Source of the DNA: a virus
DNA length: 64,000 nt
Virus record (IMG/VR): IMGVR_UViG_3300029286_002355
Location: 62,001-126,000 of that record
Direction: 5' to 3' (one strand)
Below the pieces are notes generated by a model that ran no database searches, was not told the origin of the DNA, and worked only from the letters and a program-made list of their open reading frames with translations. The position numbers and the translations under genes were made by a program. Positions within the stretch are counted from its first letter, which is position 1, and each line of letters starts with the position of its first letter. Shown here piece by piece: positions 16,317-24,940 of the stretch.

Positions 16317-18299
16317 TCATTTCTTCCCCTTATACTCTAAGTATTTTCCGTGATAATCTTCATAAATTACTTCTTCGGAAGATTGCGCCTCTCCAATTTC
16401 AAGACCGTTTTCCTTACAAAGGATTACGAAATCAGCAGGAGAAATACTGTCAAAAGTCAAAAGCTGGTCAACCGTAGCTTTTAAAATCTGACTATTCCTA
16501 GTTAAAATATCATTGGCATCACTTCTGCATTTTTTCATAATGGTTTCAATAAGATTGTTTGTCCCTTCCACATCATTATTCAATAACTCCATTTCTGTGG
16601 AAACCGTGGAATCATAATTGCTCATGGCCCACTTACGAATCATACTTCCTGCACGTTCAGTCGCATGCATTAAATCGGATTCGTTCCCATTGGTTACAGT
16701 ATCGCTACCAAAAATAATGCGTTCCGCTTCTGTCCCAGCAAGAAGAACCGTGATTTTCTTAAGAAGCATACTTTTGGAGTTACATGTGCTTAGCGTATAA
16801 ACAAAACCTTCGGCCTCATTAGAAGCAGGGGTAGCCATAATTTGACTGGGCGACATTTTAAAAAGATAAGCAAATGCTACGGCGTGTCCTCCTTCATGAA
16901 CCGCCGACATTGCCCTTCTGTTATTGTTTTGCCCACGTTCTTTCTTGAGCTTGTCTAGAGTCCCCATGTAGGGAGATTTGATAACAGCTTCACCAATTTC
17001 AACTTCTATTTTTTCAGTCTTATAACTAAGCTTCACCATGGTCTTTTCGTTTATAATTGCTTCCAAAAGAAAGTTCGGCAAAAGTGTTTCGAGAATTTCT
17101 GATATGGTTGAAAATACAGGCCGGGTTCCTTGAGTGGGGAAAACGCCATTGTCATAAATCAACTTATTAATTGATTTATCTACAACCAAATCAATTCCCG
17201 CCGTAGCCTTAACCCTCTCGATGATCCCTGCGATTTTTCTTTCAATAATCACTTCAAAAGAATTTTTGCTGAGAGAGGGGTAAATGATATGACAGTTTCC
17301 CATACGAGAAATTTGTTCGGGGCGAAACCTTTTTGATAACGCTGCTTTAATATCCAAAATGTTAATCTTTTTAGACATATTGTGTAGGATATCGGCATCT
17401 ACATCAACTTCTTTTGAATCCTTTGTAAATCCGTAAGCATCATCTAAGTTGCCAGAAATAAAGATGAGACATTTCGTGTAATCTTCTTCTTCATAAATAG
17501 ATTTACTGGCTAACCTTTCCATAATAATTTCTTTCTTCTTAGTATCTGTCCAAAGAGCTATTTCCTCAAGCGATTCATTAAGACGAAGTAAACTTTTGAA
17601 ATAATTAAGCTGGTAAAAATTGAATTTACCATCATCGTCATCCTTAAAATAGGGTTTGGTCTTTATATCTGGAGAATCAAAAAGATCACTGTCATCATCA
17701 TCGTCATCTGATAAATCTTGACCAGACACTCTGGAAGTTACCGGAACTCTTGCTATGACATCCTTTTTCTGATAATCCCATAACATATTCATAAGACTCT
17801 CCACTTCTACTTGAAACGGAAGCTTGCCATCACTTAGAAGAGTCCAAACGTCCTTGAACTTGTAATCGTGGATATCTTGTCCCTGTTCATCAATAGTTCT
17901 AAATCCCTGAACTTCGTCTAACAATATAATGGCCGGACTACCAGATTGGATATTCGTATTCTGTCTAAGAATAGCTGCAACACTAGGACTCCAAGGATAA
18001 GTTGAACATCCTTTGTTGGAAATAATAATCTCACAAAACTTGTCTGGAAATCCAAGAATTTTAACCAATCTACGAACCAAATCTGTCTTGCCCACTCCGG
18101 TTGGTCCAAAAAGACATACAATAGCAGGACGAGTAAGAAGCTCAGGAAGGCAATACCACGTTTCAATGTTCTTGATGATCTTATCAATAATATCATCCAG
18201 TCCAACAAAATGAGCCTTCAGTTCTATTGCTGCCTTATCTAGAGTTGCCTTACGTTCTTTAATTCTATCAGCCAATTTTTTGATATCAAGTTTATCCAT
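16317..18299 (-). CDS. AAA+ (ClpB-like) ATPase fused to FtsH-type M41 protease
   Basis: The 660-residue protein has two parts. The first 430 residues form a Clp/Hsp100-type AAA+ module: VGLDDIIDKI, Walker A FGPTGVGKTD near 65, Walker B AIILLDEVQ near 128, and a sensor region SKRFRPEQISRM, interrupted by an Asp-rich insert (SDDDDDDSD). The last 230 residues match peptidase family M41: zinc site HEGGH (468-472), TEAERIIFG, and NESDLMHATERAGSMIRKWAMS, containing the third metal ligand. Ordinary FtsH couples M41 to a classical AAA domain and membrane anchors; here there is no membrane segment. It should be a soluble ATP-dependent zinc protease. The substrate is unknown; host-factor removal or virion protein processing are possible. 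Confidence 0.82.
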   Translation of the reverse strand: MDKLDIKKLADRIKERKATLDKAAIELKAHFVGLDDIIDKIIKNIETWYCLPELLTRPAIVCLFGPTGVGKTDLVRRLVKILGFPDKFCEIIISNKGCSTYPWSPSVAAILRQNTNIQSGSPAIILLDEVQGFRTIDEQGQDIHDYKFKDVWTLLSDGKLPFQVEVESLMNMLWDYQKKDVIARVPVTSRVSGQDLSDDDDDDSDLFDSPDIKTKPYFKDDDDGKFNFYQLNYFKSLLRLNESLEEIALWTDTKKKEIIMERLASKSIYEEEDYTKCLIFISGNLDDAYGFTKDSKEVDVDADILHNMSKKINILDIKAALSKRFRPEQISRMGNCHIIYPSLSKNSFEVIIERKIAGIIERVKATAGIDLVVDKSINKLIYDNGVFPTQGTRPVFSTISEILETLLPNFLLEAIINEKTMVKLSYKTEKIEVEIGEAVIKSPYMGTLDKLKKERGQNNNRRAMSAVHEGGHAVAFAYLFKMSPSQIMATPASNEAEGFVYTLSTCNSKSMLLKKITVLLAGTEAERIIFGSDTVTNGNESDLMHATERAGSMIRKWAMSNYDSTVSTEMELLNNDVEGTNNLIETIMKKCRSDANDILTRNSQILKATVDQLLTFDSISPADFVILCKENGLEIGEAQSSEEVIYEDYHGKYLEYKGKK

Positions 18300-18310
18300 A
18301 TACTCCTTGT

Positions 18311-19156
18311 TTATCGTTCCAGTTTCTGAACGTAATAAAATCTGTAAAATGATCCATATTTAGTCCCGCTTCTACCCCTAAGAAACCCAGTAACTTCTGT
18401 GTATGTGTTACTATGTGGAAAATAAAAGTCACATTTGCATCTTCCTAAGCCATACATCTTATTATGTTCGAAGATTTTCCCTTCTGTCTTATATTTTAGA
18501 TACATATAAGCTTCTGCAACAGAATGGCAGAATGTTCCATCTTGAAGGACGATACCCTGAGAACAAAGGGGGCAAGAACTTGTTGTGTTCCTGTGGTATA
18601 TCTTTGCTTCGTATTCATGCCCGTTTGGACAGATCCACCAAACTTTATACTTGCTGTTGGGAAGAACGCCATATGGAGTTATGCCTTTATTTCTGGTTGG
18701 ATGCCATTCTTTTGTCAACTCTGGATTTTGAGTCGCCAGACAGTTATCTATACATGCCATATGATTTGAACAATACGGACATCCCCTAGTATTTTTGGTT
18801 CTGTTCCCGACAGAAGATTTCCACTGATGTCCCTTTGAGCATATCCATTTATATTTCTTGGAAGAAAACGGTAATACGTCATACGGACTACATTTATTTT
18901 CAAAAGACCACTCAAGTACTAGCTCTGGAAAAAGATTACCCAAACAATTTTCTAGGCTTACTATCTTATTTTCGCAATATGGACATCCATATCCACCATA
19001 TCTATTGTCTACTCTCGCCATCCAAGAATGACCACAACTGCATTTCCACCAAACCTTTTCTTTACTCCATACCGATATTTTAGATGGATCTAATTCATTT
19101 TTAGCATCATCCCAATCAATATATAACTTAGAATTCTTAACATATTCTCGTTTCAT
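18311..19156 (-). CDS. Zinc-ribbon repeat (DUF4379) protein with C-terminal nuclease-like domain
   Basis: From the ATG at 19156 the protein has about 281 residues. It contains three treble-clef zinc-ribbon repeats of the DUF4379 type (KVWWKCSCGHSW..., YKWICSKGHQW..., VWWICPNGHEY..., each followed by a CPYC/CPLC pair). A C-terminal domain follows with CDFYFPHSNTYTEVTGF, which looks like the D and E-x-[KT] core of a PD-(D/E)xK or VSR-like endonuclease. It is a shorter paralogue of the protein at 60795-62111. Such proteins probably act as DNA-binding selfish nucleases; this is inference. GGAG lies nine bases before the ATG, inside a leader with three matching repeats that could hide it. Confidence 0.7.
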   Translation of the reverse strand: MKREYVKNSKLYIDWDDAKNELDPSKISVWSKEKVWWKCSCGHSWMARVDNRYGGYGCPYCENKIVSLENCLGNLFPELVLEWSFENKCSPYDVLPFSSKKYKWICSKGHQWKSSVGNRTKNTRGCPYCSNHMACIDNCLATQNPELTKEWHPTRNKGITPYGVLPNSKYKVWWICPNGHEYEAKIYHRNTTSSCPLCSQGIVLQDGTFCHSVAEAYMYLKYKTEGKIFEHNKMYGLGRCKCDFYFPHSNTYTEVTGFLRGRSGTKYGSFYRFYYVQKLER

Positions 19157-19272
19157 TTTCGCAGTCTCCAAAAAAGTAGGCCCAAACCAATCACGAGACT
19201 GCGAAATCAAGAAGTGACCAGAATGGACCTACAAATTTTTCCTATTATATAAGTTTCGCAGTCTTATATAAT
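19157..19272 (-). promoter_or_regulatory. Predicted kissing-loop leader controlling the zinc-ribbon nuclease
   Basis: The minus-strand leader contains hairpin 1, ATTATATAAG-[ACTGCGAAA]-CTTATATAAT (ten perfect pairs; 19244-19272). Hairpin 2 pairs GTAGGTCCATTCTGGTCAC with GTGATTGGTTTGGGCCTAC (19 positions, 17 paired including G-U; 19176-19232). The loop of hairpin 2 contains TTTCGCAGTCTC. Its TTTCGCAGT is the exact complement of the whole hairpin 1 loop, and the full 12 bases are the exact complement of GAGACTGCGAAA, which includes the ribosome-binding site just before the ATG. Two exclusive pairings could therefore switch translation. A DNA operator or recombination-site reading of the three repeats is the alternative. 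Confidence 0.6.
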
Positions 19273-19292
19273 ATTTCTACGTAGAGACAGTT

Positions 19293-21311
19293 TCATCCTT
19301 CAATCAATTTCAGAAAATCTTCCTGAGTAATAATTGGGACATTTAGCTCAAGTGCTTTTTGGTATTTCCCTTTCATTGTCTCCCCATCAAAGACCAATGC
19401 CGTCAATTCTTTAGATACAGAAGCAAGTTTACCACCATTCTCTCCGACCATTCTTTCCATAGTATTTCTATCGGGCGAATCAAAGGAACCCGTGAAGCAG
19501 AACTTTTTCCCTGCCAATTTATTACTGGCCTGAGCAACCTTTTTAATGCTGACATACTTCAGAAGAAGCTTAATTTCTCCACGACGAGCTTTCCAAGAAG
19601 TAATGAAGCTGTTTGCCTTAGCTTGACCAAATCCGCTAATTTTCAAAAGATCGTCAACCGTCAATTTGTCAATATCATCAATGGAAGGAGCAATATCAGA
19701 AATGTCTTTTGCACTTGTCTGAATATTCTCAATTCCCAATGCCCGAATAAAAATAGGTAGCGAAACTTCCGTAACCGATTTAATACTTTCCAAAAGGTTA
19801 TCGTAAGTCTTCTGCCCCATTTGAGACTTAAGATATGCATACTTACGGAAAGGATGTTCTGTTGCCCTATCGTTATCAAGCATGTAATACATTTCAGCAA
19901 TATTGGAAACAATTTGCTTCTTGTCCCAAGCCATTTCCTCTTTATCGGTCAATTTTGAAATCGTCCCTGCCCCAAACCCCTTAACGCCAATTTCCTTGAA
20001 CCAATAATCAATCTTCTTGTTAAGCTGTGTCGAGCAATTGTAATTCTTGCAAACCAATTCAACCTTGTTATCATCCCAATCAATTGCCTCTCCGCAAGCA
20101 GGACATTTGGTGGGGATATCAATGGTCTTATTTCCCATCTTCTTTACTTTAACGATTTGGGGAATGATATCGCCCTTCTTCGCAATTAAAACGATACTGC
20201 CAATCTTAATTGCGTCTTTACCAACCAACGCCCCAAAATTATGAAGCGTAGCCCTTGTCATCATGGCTCCACCCAATTCAACGGGCTTCAGAATTCCAAC
20301 AGGCGTAAGCTTACCTGTTCTACCAACTCCAACTTCAACGCCAATCAATTCCGTCTCTTTTTGTTCGGGCGGAAATTTTACAGCACGATTTGATTTAGGC
20401 TTTCGTCCACCTGCAACAGAGCCCATTTTCTTTGCCTTTTTAATATCGTTTAACTTAACCACGATTCCGTCAATATCATAATGGAGCATATTTCTATCAA
20501 TCGCATCCATGTAATATTGAACAGCCTTGGCAATTTCAGCATATCCAATCCCAGTTTTGGTTCTTTTGGTTGATTTGATAAGAGTGGGAAAACCCAGCTT
20601 ATCCAAAAACTCATTCTTCTCAACTTCCGTATCAAAATCGTGTCGGCAAATTTCATAAGCAACAAATCGAAGCCCCTTCTTGCGGGTTTCTTCGGGGTCT
20701 TTTTCGTTCATGGCTCCCGCTGTAAAGTTTCTCGGATTCTTGTATTCTCCACCAACCGAAGTATGCCATTTCTTATAAAAGTCCTGTCGGTTCTTATGGC
20801 ACTCTCCACGAACTTCAATCTCGTCCTTAAAGGGGATCGTATGTTGAACCCCTTCTACCGTCTTGGCCTTTTCGGTAACATCAATACCTGTAATTCCATC
20901 CCCTCTCGTAAGAGCTTGAACTAATTTACCGCCCTTATAAAGAAGACCAAGAGAAAGACCATCCACCTTATGTTGAAGAACGAAAGAGGCATCCTTTAGA
21001 TCGGGATATTGAGATCGAAGCCATTGTTCAAACTGTTCAACCGAAAGCGACTTACTAAGAGACCCCATAGTAACCTGATGGGGAACATCTTGCCCCTGAA
21101 TGGCATCTACGGCAATACCACCTACTTCATTGAAAAAGTCATTGCCGGGTTCCAAAGCTTCGCATTCGTAATACTCCTGATCGTAGTCTTTGTCGGAAAT
21201 AGGCGAATCTCCATTGGACTCATAACGTTCGGCGCAATAACGCAAAAATCCGATACGATCACCAATTAGGGCCGACTTATCAACTTTCTTTTGCTTCGAG
21301 AAATCTTTCAT
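19293..21311 (-). CDS. ligA: NAD-dependent DNA ligase
   Basis: About 672 residues from the ATG at 21311, which has AAGGAG in front. The protein shows the LigA order: Ia domain, adenylation domain with the catalytic lysine in HKVDGLSL and TRGDGITG, OB fold, a four-Cys zinc finger (CPACGEAIDW ... CKNYNC), helix-hairpin-helix motifs (LLKISGFGQAKANSF) and a C-terminal BRCT domain (GKKFCFTGSFDS). The enzyme seals nicks using NAD and would act with the exonuclease, clamp and clamp loader on lagging strands. Most phages carry ATP-dependent ligases, but NAD-type ligases are known from some large phages. Confidence 0.95.
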   Translation of the reverse strand: MKDFSKQKKVDKSALIGDRIGFLRYCAERYESNGDSPISDKDYDQEYYECEALEPGNDFFNEVGGIAVDAIQGQDVPHQVTMGSLSKSLSVEQFEQWLRSQYPDLKDASFVLQHKVDGLSLGLLYKGGKLVQALTRGDGITGIDVTEKAKTVEGVQHTIPFKDEIEVRGECHKNRQDFYKKWHTSVGGEYKNPRNFTAGAMNEKDPEETRKKGLRFVAYEICRHDFDTEVEKNEFLDKLGFPTLIKSTKRTKTGIGYAEIAKAVQYYMDAIDRNMLHYDIDGIVVKLNDIKKAKKMGSVAGGRKPKSNRAVKFPPEQKETELIGVEVGVGRTGKLTPVGILKPVELGGAMMTRATLHNFGALVGKDAIKIGSIVLIAKKGDIIPQIVKVKKMGNKTIDIPTKCPACGEAIDWDDNKVELVCKNYNCSTQLNKKIDYWFKEIGVKGFGAGTISKLTDKEEMAWDKKQIVSNIAEMYYMLDNDRATEHPFRKYAYLKSQMGQKTYDNLLESIKSVTEVSLPIFIRALGIENIQTSAKDISDIAPSIDDIDKLTVDDLLKISGFGQAKANSFITSWKARRGEIKLLLKYVSIKKVAQASNKLAGKKFCFTGSFDSPDRNTMERMVGENGGKLASVSKELTALVFDGETMKGKYQKALELNVPIITQEDFLKLIEG

Positions 21312-21333
21312 AGTATCTCCTTTTACTTGCTTA

Positions 21334-21359
21334 ATTATACAATCTTTTCCCATCGTCAA
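21334..21359 (-). promoter_or_regulatory. Candidate promoter before ligA
   Basis: TATAAT (21334-21339) lies 22 bases upstream of the ligA ATG. A TTGACG is found upstream but the spacer is only 14 bases, so the -35 box is uncertain. Confidence 0.45.
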
Positions 21360-21406
21360 TGAAGATACTGTAACAGAAATGCAGACAAAAAGCAAGCATA
21401 AAAGAT

Positions 21407-21444
21407 AAAAAGATTATCTATAAAACCTTACAGATAATCTTTTT
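21407..21444 (-). terminator. Rho-independent terminator after the 79-residue gene
   Basis: AAAAAGATTATCT and AGATAATCTTTTT form a perfect 13-pair stem with a 12-base loop and a T run in either direction. It lies about 50 bases beyond the stop codon at 21497 and separates the recJ-side transcripts from ligA. Confidence 0.8.
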
Positions 21445-21496
21445 ATATCCAGCTATATATCAACTACTTACTGCTTAAATTAGATTTTGATGTTTT

Positions 21497-21736
21497 TTAT
21501 AGTTTAACAAAAGATGGGCTCCACGGTTCTGTTTCTGATATTGTAAATGGTGTTTGGTTAATAAGTCCGCTTGTAAACTTTGAACTATCCATCTTTAACC
21601 TTGATTGCTTTTCTGCTTCCGCTATACTCCTTGCCCTGCTCACTATTCCTATTGTTATTACTGATTGGAAATAACTAATGTAATTATTAGGTTCTCCATC
21701 ATGTTTGATCTTTATCCGATTCCTAGTTACTGACAT
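21497..21736 (-). CDS. Hypothetical protein (79 residues)
   Basis: A short basic protein starting MSVTRNRIKIKHDGEPNNY, with a good AAGGAGAT ribosome-binding site upstream and a strong terminator downstream, which argues that it is a real gene. I recognise no domain. The AEAEKQSRLK stretch suggests one long helix. Confidence 0.6.
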   Translation of the reverse strand: MSVTRNRIKIKHDGEPNNYISYFQSVITIGIVSRARSIAEAEKQSRLKMDSSKFTSGLINQTPFTISETEPWSPSFVKL

Positions 21737-21820
21737 AATCCTATCTCCTTTATTTTCTTGCTACTTCCTAATACTATTGTAATTGAAAACCGGAAAAAAT
21801 CAACTACTTTTTAGTATTTT

Positions 21821-23536
21821 TTAACAAGGGATTATGTCCACTACCGTAAGTTCAAATTTAGAATAAGGCATACTAGAATTGGGAAGACGCTGAGGAAATG
21901 AAAACATAATGTTAACCTTTTTCCCTTCCATTTCGGTTCCACATAGAGCATGAAATGTTTTGAAGGTGTAAGGTATTTTTGTCCCATTTTTTTCAACATT
22001 AAACTTCATTAAACGCCAACCCTTATTCTTGTCAAGAAAAGATATATCTGTAATAATTGCATTGGATAACATAAAAATAGGTTCGTTGTTATTTTCGTCA
22101 CAATATGGATAAAGATGTTGACACAAAACTTTTGCCGTTTTAGGGGTTATAGCATCTACAGTTAATTTACCATCGTAATACTGAATAGGATCTTCCGTGA
22201 TGTGGTGCCTGTCATAAATGGTTTTACATGCCTTGTTAAATATTTTATTTGCTTTTTTAAGACAATTTATCTTTAAGGTAACTCCTGCCGCCGAAGCATG
22301 ACCCCCATAAGTTTCAAATATTTCAGGGCATTCATCGAGAATTTCTTTTAAATTAACGCCGGGGATAGTCCTGCCACTTCCTTTCCAAACACCGTTATGT
22401 TTCCCTACAACAATAGAAGGTTTTTTGTAAAGATCAACTAATCGGGCGGCTACAATACCTACTACTCCAATATGCCACTGATCATTGGAAATTAATATTC
22501 CGTGAGAAAAACTTCCATTGCCCATCTCTACAATTGCCTTGGCTTCTATCTCTATTTGTTTTTGAACATCTTTTCTTTCATCATTATAGGCCAAAATATA
22601 TCCTGCCATTTTATCAGCAGAGGCCATATCTCGTTCTACCATTAAGCCAAAGACAAGATCGGGATGAAACATTCTACCAACCGCATTTATTTTGGGAGCT
22701 ATTTGGAACGATATATCTTCTTGGGTTACAGAAGATGAATTTATTCTGGACTGTTTCAAAAGAGCAGTTAATCCAGAAGCGACAACGTTATTCAGTGCAT
22801 ATTCGGTCAATCCGTTTTTAACTATGATTCTATTGTCACCAATGATAGGGCTGCAATCGGCTATGGTTCCTATTGCGGATAACGATAAGTATTCTATTGG
22901 ATTAACTTTTTTCGTAAACCATCGAACTCCTCTTATAAATTGGAACATTTCTCCGCAAGTACACATTTCACAATTTCCGCCCAAATGCCAAGATATTATC
23001 GCATCGGCATTGTTTACAGCATCTTTATTAACCGAATGGTGATCAATTATAATAATTTTGCATCCAAACAAAGATTTAAGTTCTTCTATTTCCTTAACAC
23101 TATTCGTTCCACAATCGAGCACAAACAACAGGTTTATTTTCTTATCCTTGTTCTTATTTTTAATTTCCTCAAGAGACCTATGGTTTAGTCCGTATCCGTG
23201 ATCTAATCTTGACGGCAGCAAACAATTACATTCAACCCCAAAAGTTTTGCATAATTCCATAAGCATCACGCTAGATAGAATTCCGTCCACGTCGTAATCT
23301 CCCCATGAAGCAACAGATCCCTTATTATTTACCACTTCTAAGAATATTTCAACAGCCTTTTCTACGTCGTGTAATGAAAATGGGTGAGAAAGGTCATTAT
23401 ATTTTGCAGATAAAAAAACATCAACGTCAACGGCGGCAACATTCCTCTGAGCAATAAGTCGGGCCAACATTTTATGATAGCCGCACTGAATCAATTCTTG
23501 CTCTTTCGCTTTATCGTATGGTCTTTGTTTCCACAT
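21821..23536 (-). CDS. recJ: RecJ-like single-strand DNA 5'-3' exonuclease (DHH family)
   Basis: The 571-residue protein carries the DHH phosphoesterase motifs of RecJ: WGDYDVDGILS near residue 78, FVLDCGTNS, IIIDHHSVN near 166, SLSAIGTIADC, and the DHHA1 block ETYGGHASAAGVTL near residue 405, followed by an OB-like C-terminus. RecJ degrades 5'-ended single-stranded DNA in repair and recombination and would work with the Rad50-like protein at the right edge. The start is MWKQRPYDKAKEQEL. A diverged copy of this start is found 1.3 kb upstream, beyond a homing endonuclease gene. The gene overlaps that endonuclease gene by 26 bases. Confidence 0.9.
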   Translation of the reverse strand: MWKQRPYDKAKEQELIQCGYHKMLARLIAQRNVAAVDVDVFLSAKYNDLSHPFSLHDVEKAVEIFLEVVNNKGSVASWGDYDVDGILSSVMLMELCKTFGVECNCLLPSRLDHGYGLNHRSLEEIKNKNKDKKINLLFVLDCGTNSVKEIEELKSLFGCKIIIIDHHSVNKDAVNNADAIISWHLGGNCEMCTCGEMFQFIRGVRWFTKKVNPIEYLSLSAIGTIADCSPIIGDNRIIVKNGLTEYALNNVVASGLTALLKQSRINSSSVTQEDISFQIAPKINAVGRMFHPDLVFGLMVERDMASADKMAGYILAYNDERKDVQKQIEIEAKAIVEMGNGSFSHGILISNDQWHIGVVGIVAARLVDLYKKPSIVVGKHNGVWKGSGRTIPGVNLKEILDECPEIFETYGGHASAAGVTLKINCLKKANKIFNKACKTIYDRHHITEDPIQYYDGKLTVDAITPKTAKVLCQHLYPYCDENNNEPIFMLSNAIITDISFLDKNKGWRLMKFNVEKNGTKIPYTFKTFHALCGTEMEGKKVNIMFSFPQRLPNSSMPYSKFELTVVDIIPC

Positions 23537-24629
23537 ATTTATTATGTCCTAAGAATTCTGCCCATCCATTCCATTCATTTTTGTAAACTTTTTGTGGATT
23601 TATAGGAATATGACAATAGCCCTTGGATCTTATATGTTTTTTCCATTCGCTATCATTTTTTAAATGTAATGATATGGCTAACGTCCTTGCTTTTTTCATT
23701 GAAACAAACTTAGTTTTCAAATAATTGCTTTTTATTTCTCCAATACCATCAAATCGTTTATATTTTTCAACCAATTTCAGATTGCTTTCATTATACATAT
23801 ACTTCTTTAGTCTTCTAGCGTCGTTTATTCCACAAGTGAGTTGATAGTTCCATGCCGTATGTCTAAAACAAACCCCATTTACGGTTTTATCTTTTTCTTT
23901 TTCTTTTCTTCGCCTGATATATCCATAAAACCCATCTATGTTTTCCCTAAGAATATTTAAAAGACCATAAATAAAAATTTTGCTGCCAGAAGTGAAATTT
24001 GCGACATAATTAATTTTTTGTATTCCACTTTCTTTTGTTCTTCTAGCATCTTTGGACATGCAAATACAACCATCGCCATCAAAATAACCTCTTACAAAAT
24101 CTGGCAAAAGATTTTTTGGAATTTTAGGAAACGTTACATCTAAGCTCTTTCTTTCTTTTCCGCCTAAGGAAACTATATCATTCACAATTTCTCTAGATTG
24201 TATTTCAAACTGGCATACTCCCCATTTTCTTACCTTAATTGGGTAATTAGATCTCATGACTCTAAGTATTTTTTGTAAAATATATTTTCTGGGTTTCCCT
24301 TGCGATATACAAAATTTATCTTTATATATCCATCCGTCTGCCCACCAAAAACCCAATATATAAGCCATATCGTGCGACCATGTTTTAAAGAAATTATGGT
24401 TGGCATCATACTTTCTACATGTTTTTCTCTCTCCACCTAGCCAATCTCTCATCCCTTTCCAATCTTTTCCATACACTTTACGGGGAACAGATGGAATTTT
24501 CTCATTAAAACTTTTACTTTTTCTCCAATCCCTTAACTCATCTTGGTTCTGCAATCTCAATTTTCTAACAAATCTTCTAGCTCGTTCAAAATTCCAAAAC
24601 CTACTCTTTATCTTGTTTCTTTTTACCAT
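23511..24629 (-). CDS. LAGLIDADG homing endonuclease flanked by integrase-type repeat units
   Basis: The 372-residue protein has two LAGLIDADG helices, YILGFWWADGWI near residue 90 and FVRGYFDGDGCI near residue 190, each with its catalytic Asp. At both ends it carries a copy of a roughly 50-residue unit (ARRFVRKLRLQNQDELRDW ... WKGMRDWLG and ARTLAISLHLKNDSEWKKH ... WNGWAEFLG). This unit resembles the phage-integrase repeat INT_rpt and probably gives extra DNA binding. It is a free-standing selfish nuclease sitting between a decayed recJ start and the intact recJ gene. Its start overlaps the RHH gene by 29 bases. Confidence 0.88.
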   Translation of the reverse strand: MVKRNKIKSRFWNFERARRFVRKLRLQNQDELRDWRKSKSFNEKIPSVPRKVYGKDWKGMRDWLGGERKTCRKYDANHNFFKTWSHDMAYILGFWWADGWIYKDKFCISQGKPRKYILQKILRVMRSNYPIKVRKWGVCQFEIQSREIVNDIVSLGGKERKSLDVTFPKIPKNLLPDFVRGYFDGDGCICMSKDARRTKESGIQKINYVANFTSGSKIFIYGLLNILRENIDGFYGYIRRRKEKEKDKTVNGVCFRHTAWNYQLTCGINDARRLKKYMYNESNLKLVEKYKRFDGIGEIKSNYLKTKFVSMKKARTLAISLHLKNDSEWKKHIRSKGYCHIPINPQKVYKNEWNGWAEFLGHNKYVETKTIR

Positions 24630-24777
24630 TTGTTAACTCCCCATAAGTGTTCCTAATGAATTTTCTTATGAATTTAGACATATTAACACAGTGGTCGTTT
24701 CTAAGAAATTCAACCATGTTGTTTTCTTCTTTGGTAATTCTAACACAAATGCTATGATTTTTAATGTCTTCTTTCAT
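24601..24777 (-). CDS. Small ribbon-helix-helix protein
   Basis: A 58-residue frame, short enough to be missed by length filters, starts at an ATG at 24777 with GAGGT upstream. Its sequence has the RHH (CopG/Arc-like) pattern: a short strand SICVRITKEE, a helix NNMVEFLRND, then a second helix MSKFIRKFIRNTYGEL. RHH dimers bind operators and often regulate the gene beside them. Here it overlaps the start of the homing endonuclease gene, so it may control it. Its codons read cleanly with no interruption. Confidence 0.6.
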   Translation of the reverse strand: MKEDIKNHSICVRITKEENNMVEFLRNDHCVNMSKFIRKFIRNTYGELTNGKKKQDKE

Positions 24778-24830
24778 AATTTTACCTCACTTATGTGATT
24801 CTATAAATGTAATGCAAATTCCTGCTTTTA

Positions 24831-24878
24831 TTATACGTTTTCTTCCTTAGCTTTGTCGTATGTTTTTAATTGCCACAT
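24831..24878 (-). pseudogene. Decayed 5' end of recJ upstream of homing endonuclease
   Basis: The 15-codon frame MWQLKTYDKAKEENV ends in TAA. It parallels the intact RecJ start, MWKQRPYDKAKEQEL, with nine or ten matches, but differs at many synonymous sites, so it is old or foreign. It lies directly behind a TATAATATCTCC promoter element. The simplest reading is that the original recJ start was displaced when the RHH/homing-endonuclease pair arrived with a replacement 5' end. Confidence 0.65.
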
Positions 24879-24893
24879 GGAGATATTATACAG
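24879..24893 (-). promoter_or_regulatory. Promoter-like motif CTGTATAATATCTCC
   Basis: A copy of the repeated phage promoter-like element, sharing the longer context ATTACTGTATAATATCTCCAT with the copy at 26039. It should transcribe the decayed recJ start, RHH, homing endonuclease and recJ. The decayed ATG lies only six bases after TATAAT. Confidence 0.55.
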
Positions 24894-24940
24894 TAATTTG
24901 AAAGGATATTCTGCGTAGTTTTATGAAAGAATATCTAACT

